Source: Chryseosolibacter sp044507115 (lineage in GTDB: Bacteria > Bacteroidota > Bacteroidia > Cytophagales > Cyclobacteriaceae). Taken from it: a stretch of 41,108 bases of DNA. The notes beneath the pieces were generated by a model that saw only the letters and a program-made list of their open reading frames with translations, searched no databases and was not told where the DNA came from. Below, piece after piece: positions 40,444 through 41,108 of the stretch. Numbering within the stretch: position 1 is the stretch's first letter; every line of letters starts with the position of its first letter. The stretch spans positions 1-41,108 of the forward strand of contig JBIQJZ010000001.1 of assembly GCA_044507115.1 (NCBI GenBank), in the 5' to 3' direction. The position numbers and the translations under genes were made by a program.

Positions 40444-41108
40444 ATGGCAGCACAACAATTCTCAAACGAGGTCATCGAAGCACTATCGATCGACTGCCTG
40501 ATCTTCGGCTTCCGGGAAGGCGGCCTGGAGGTGTTGCTGATCAAACACGGCGAAGGGATTAGTAAAGGAAAGTGGGCGCTCCCGGGGGGCTGGATTCGCT
40601 ATAACGAAAGTATAGATGATGCTGCCAATCGACTCCTGACGTCCCTGACAGGAGTGTCGGACATCTTTCTCGAGCCGTTGCGGGCATTTGGGGAAGTGCA
40701 CCGTTATCCAGGCAAACGCGTCATTACCCTCGCGTACTATGCCTTGGTAAACGCCGATAACTACGCACCGAGCGCGGGCTTTACCGCGTCGGACGCCAAA
40801 TGGTTCGGAATCCGACAGGTGCCGAAACTTCCCTATGACCACAACCGGATATTGGAAACCGGCTTCGAATATCTTCAGCACCGGGTCCGCCACGAACCTG
40901 TCGGCTTTAATCTGCTCCCGCAGAAATTCACCCTACACCAACTGCAAAAACTCTATGAGGCAATTCTGGAAACTCCATTGGACAAACCAAACTTCCGGAG
41001 AAAACTACTCAAGATGAACCTCCTGGTCCCCTGCAATGAAAAACAACGCGACGTCTCCCACCGCGCGGCCAAGTACTACCGATTCCACAAGCGAATCTAC
41101 ACCCGACT
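40444..41108 (+). CDS. Nudix-fold transcriptional regulator (NrtR/AraR-type), 3'-truncated by the window edge
   Basis: The open frame of at least 221 residues runs off the window. Residues about 12-130 are a Nudix domain (DCLIFGFREGGLEVLLIKHG, KWALPGGWI, FGEVHRYPGKRVITLAYYALV). Its Nudix box is degenerate: after G-x5-E, the expected R-E-x-x-E-E pattern reads RLLTSL, so the metal-binding glutamates are replaced and hydrolysis is unlikely. The C-terminal part (about 155-221; FTLHQLQKLYEAIL, then a basic RRKLLKMNLL block) resembles the winged-helix DNA-binding domain of Nudix-related regulators, of which Bacteroidetes AraR is one. Divergence from xylBA suggests a xylose or xylulose response. Confidence 0.85.
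   Translation, partial: MAAQQFSNEVIEALSIDCLIFGFREGGLEVLLIKHGEGISKGKWALPGGWIRYNESIDDAANRLLTSLTGVSDIFLEPLRAFGEVHRYPGKRVITLAYYALVNADNYAPSAGFTASDAKWFGIRQVPKLPYDHNRILETGFEYLQHRVRHEPVGFNLLPQKFTLHQLQKLYEAILETPLDKPNFRRKLLKMNLLVPCNEKQRDVSHRAAKYYRFHKRIYTR

Overview
The window comes from a Bacteroidota genome, most likely of the Cytophagales/Chryseolinea type, although I cannot fix the genus. The evidence is a 287-residue primary sigma factor without region 1.1, several promoters of the Bacteroidota form TTTG-N18/19-TAnnTTTG, a gliding-motility-associated (type IX secretion, type B) C-terminal domain, a BshB1 bacillithiol deacetylase and a DUF5362 protein. Two 10-base N runs (14010-14019 and 16842-16851) show that this is a scaffolded draft or a metagenome bin. 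I see no phage, insertion sequence, CRISPR array or rRNA. A single tRNA (Met, CAT) is present.

Layout. 1-7.8 kb: the tail of an acyl-CoA dehydrogenase/oxidase; a minus-strand set of NahK-like sugar kinase, secreted SGNH hydrolase and DUF5362 membrane protein; a divergent D-apionate-lactonase-like gene; then yqgE (with an apparent frameshift) and a DUF349 protein. 7.9-15.7 kb is housekeeping: pdxH, bshB1, trxB, rpoD, pnp, rpsO and an LptF/LptG-type permease whose 3' end is lost in an assembly gap. 15.8-24.4 kb, plus strand: tRNA-Met, a START-like protein, tex (split by the second gap), a glycolytic run pgi-pfkA-ROK glucokinase, and a repeat-rich T9SS cargo protein.

24.4-34.2 kb is a five-gene minus-strand alpha-glucan locus: GH13 alpha-amylase-family enzyme, glgE, free-standing maltokinase, glgB, and a GH57/DUF3536 enzyme. 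Maltokinase makes maltose 1-phosphate, GlgE polymerises it and GlgB branches the product. Trehalose synthase, the usual maltose source and often fused to maltokinase, is not recognisable, so the first GH13 gene or the GH57 gene may fill the gap. 34.3-37.4 kb is a second operon: Gfo/Idh/MocA oxidoreductase, xylose-isomerase-like TIM barrel, lipoprotein cytochrome c and TMEM220-like membrane protein, closed by a strong terminator.

37.5-41.1 kb is a xylose module. xylB and xylA overlap by 4 nt. A divergent gene, cut by the window end, encodes a Nudix-fold protein with a ruined catalytic box, which is probably the local regulator. A 17-bp quasi-palindrome lies between it and xylB.

The window is therefore mainly core metabolism with several carbohydrate loci. 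The less ordinary points are the TreS-less GlgE locus, the Nudix-type regulator with its candidate operator, the apionate-lactonase-like gene, and assembly defects that break three genes.
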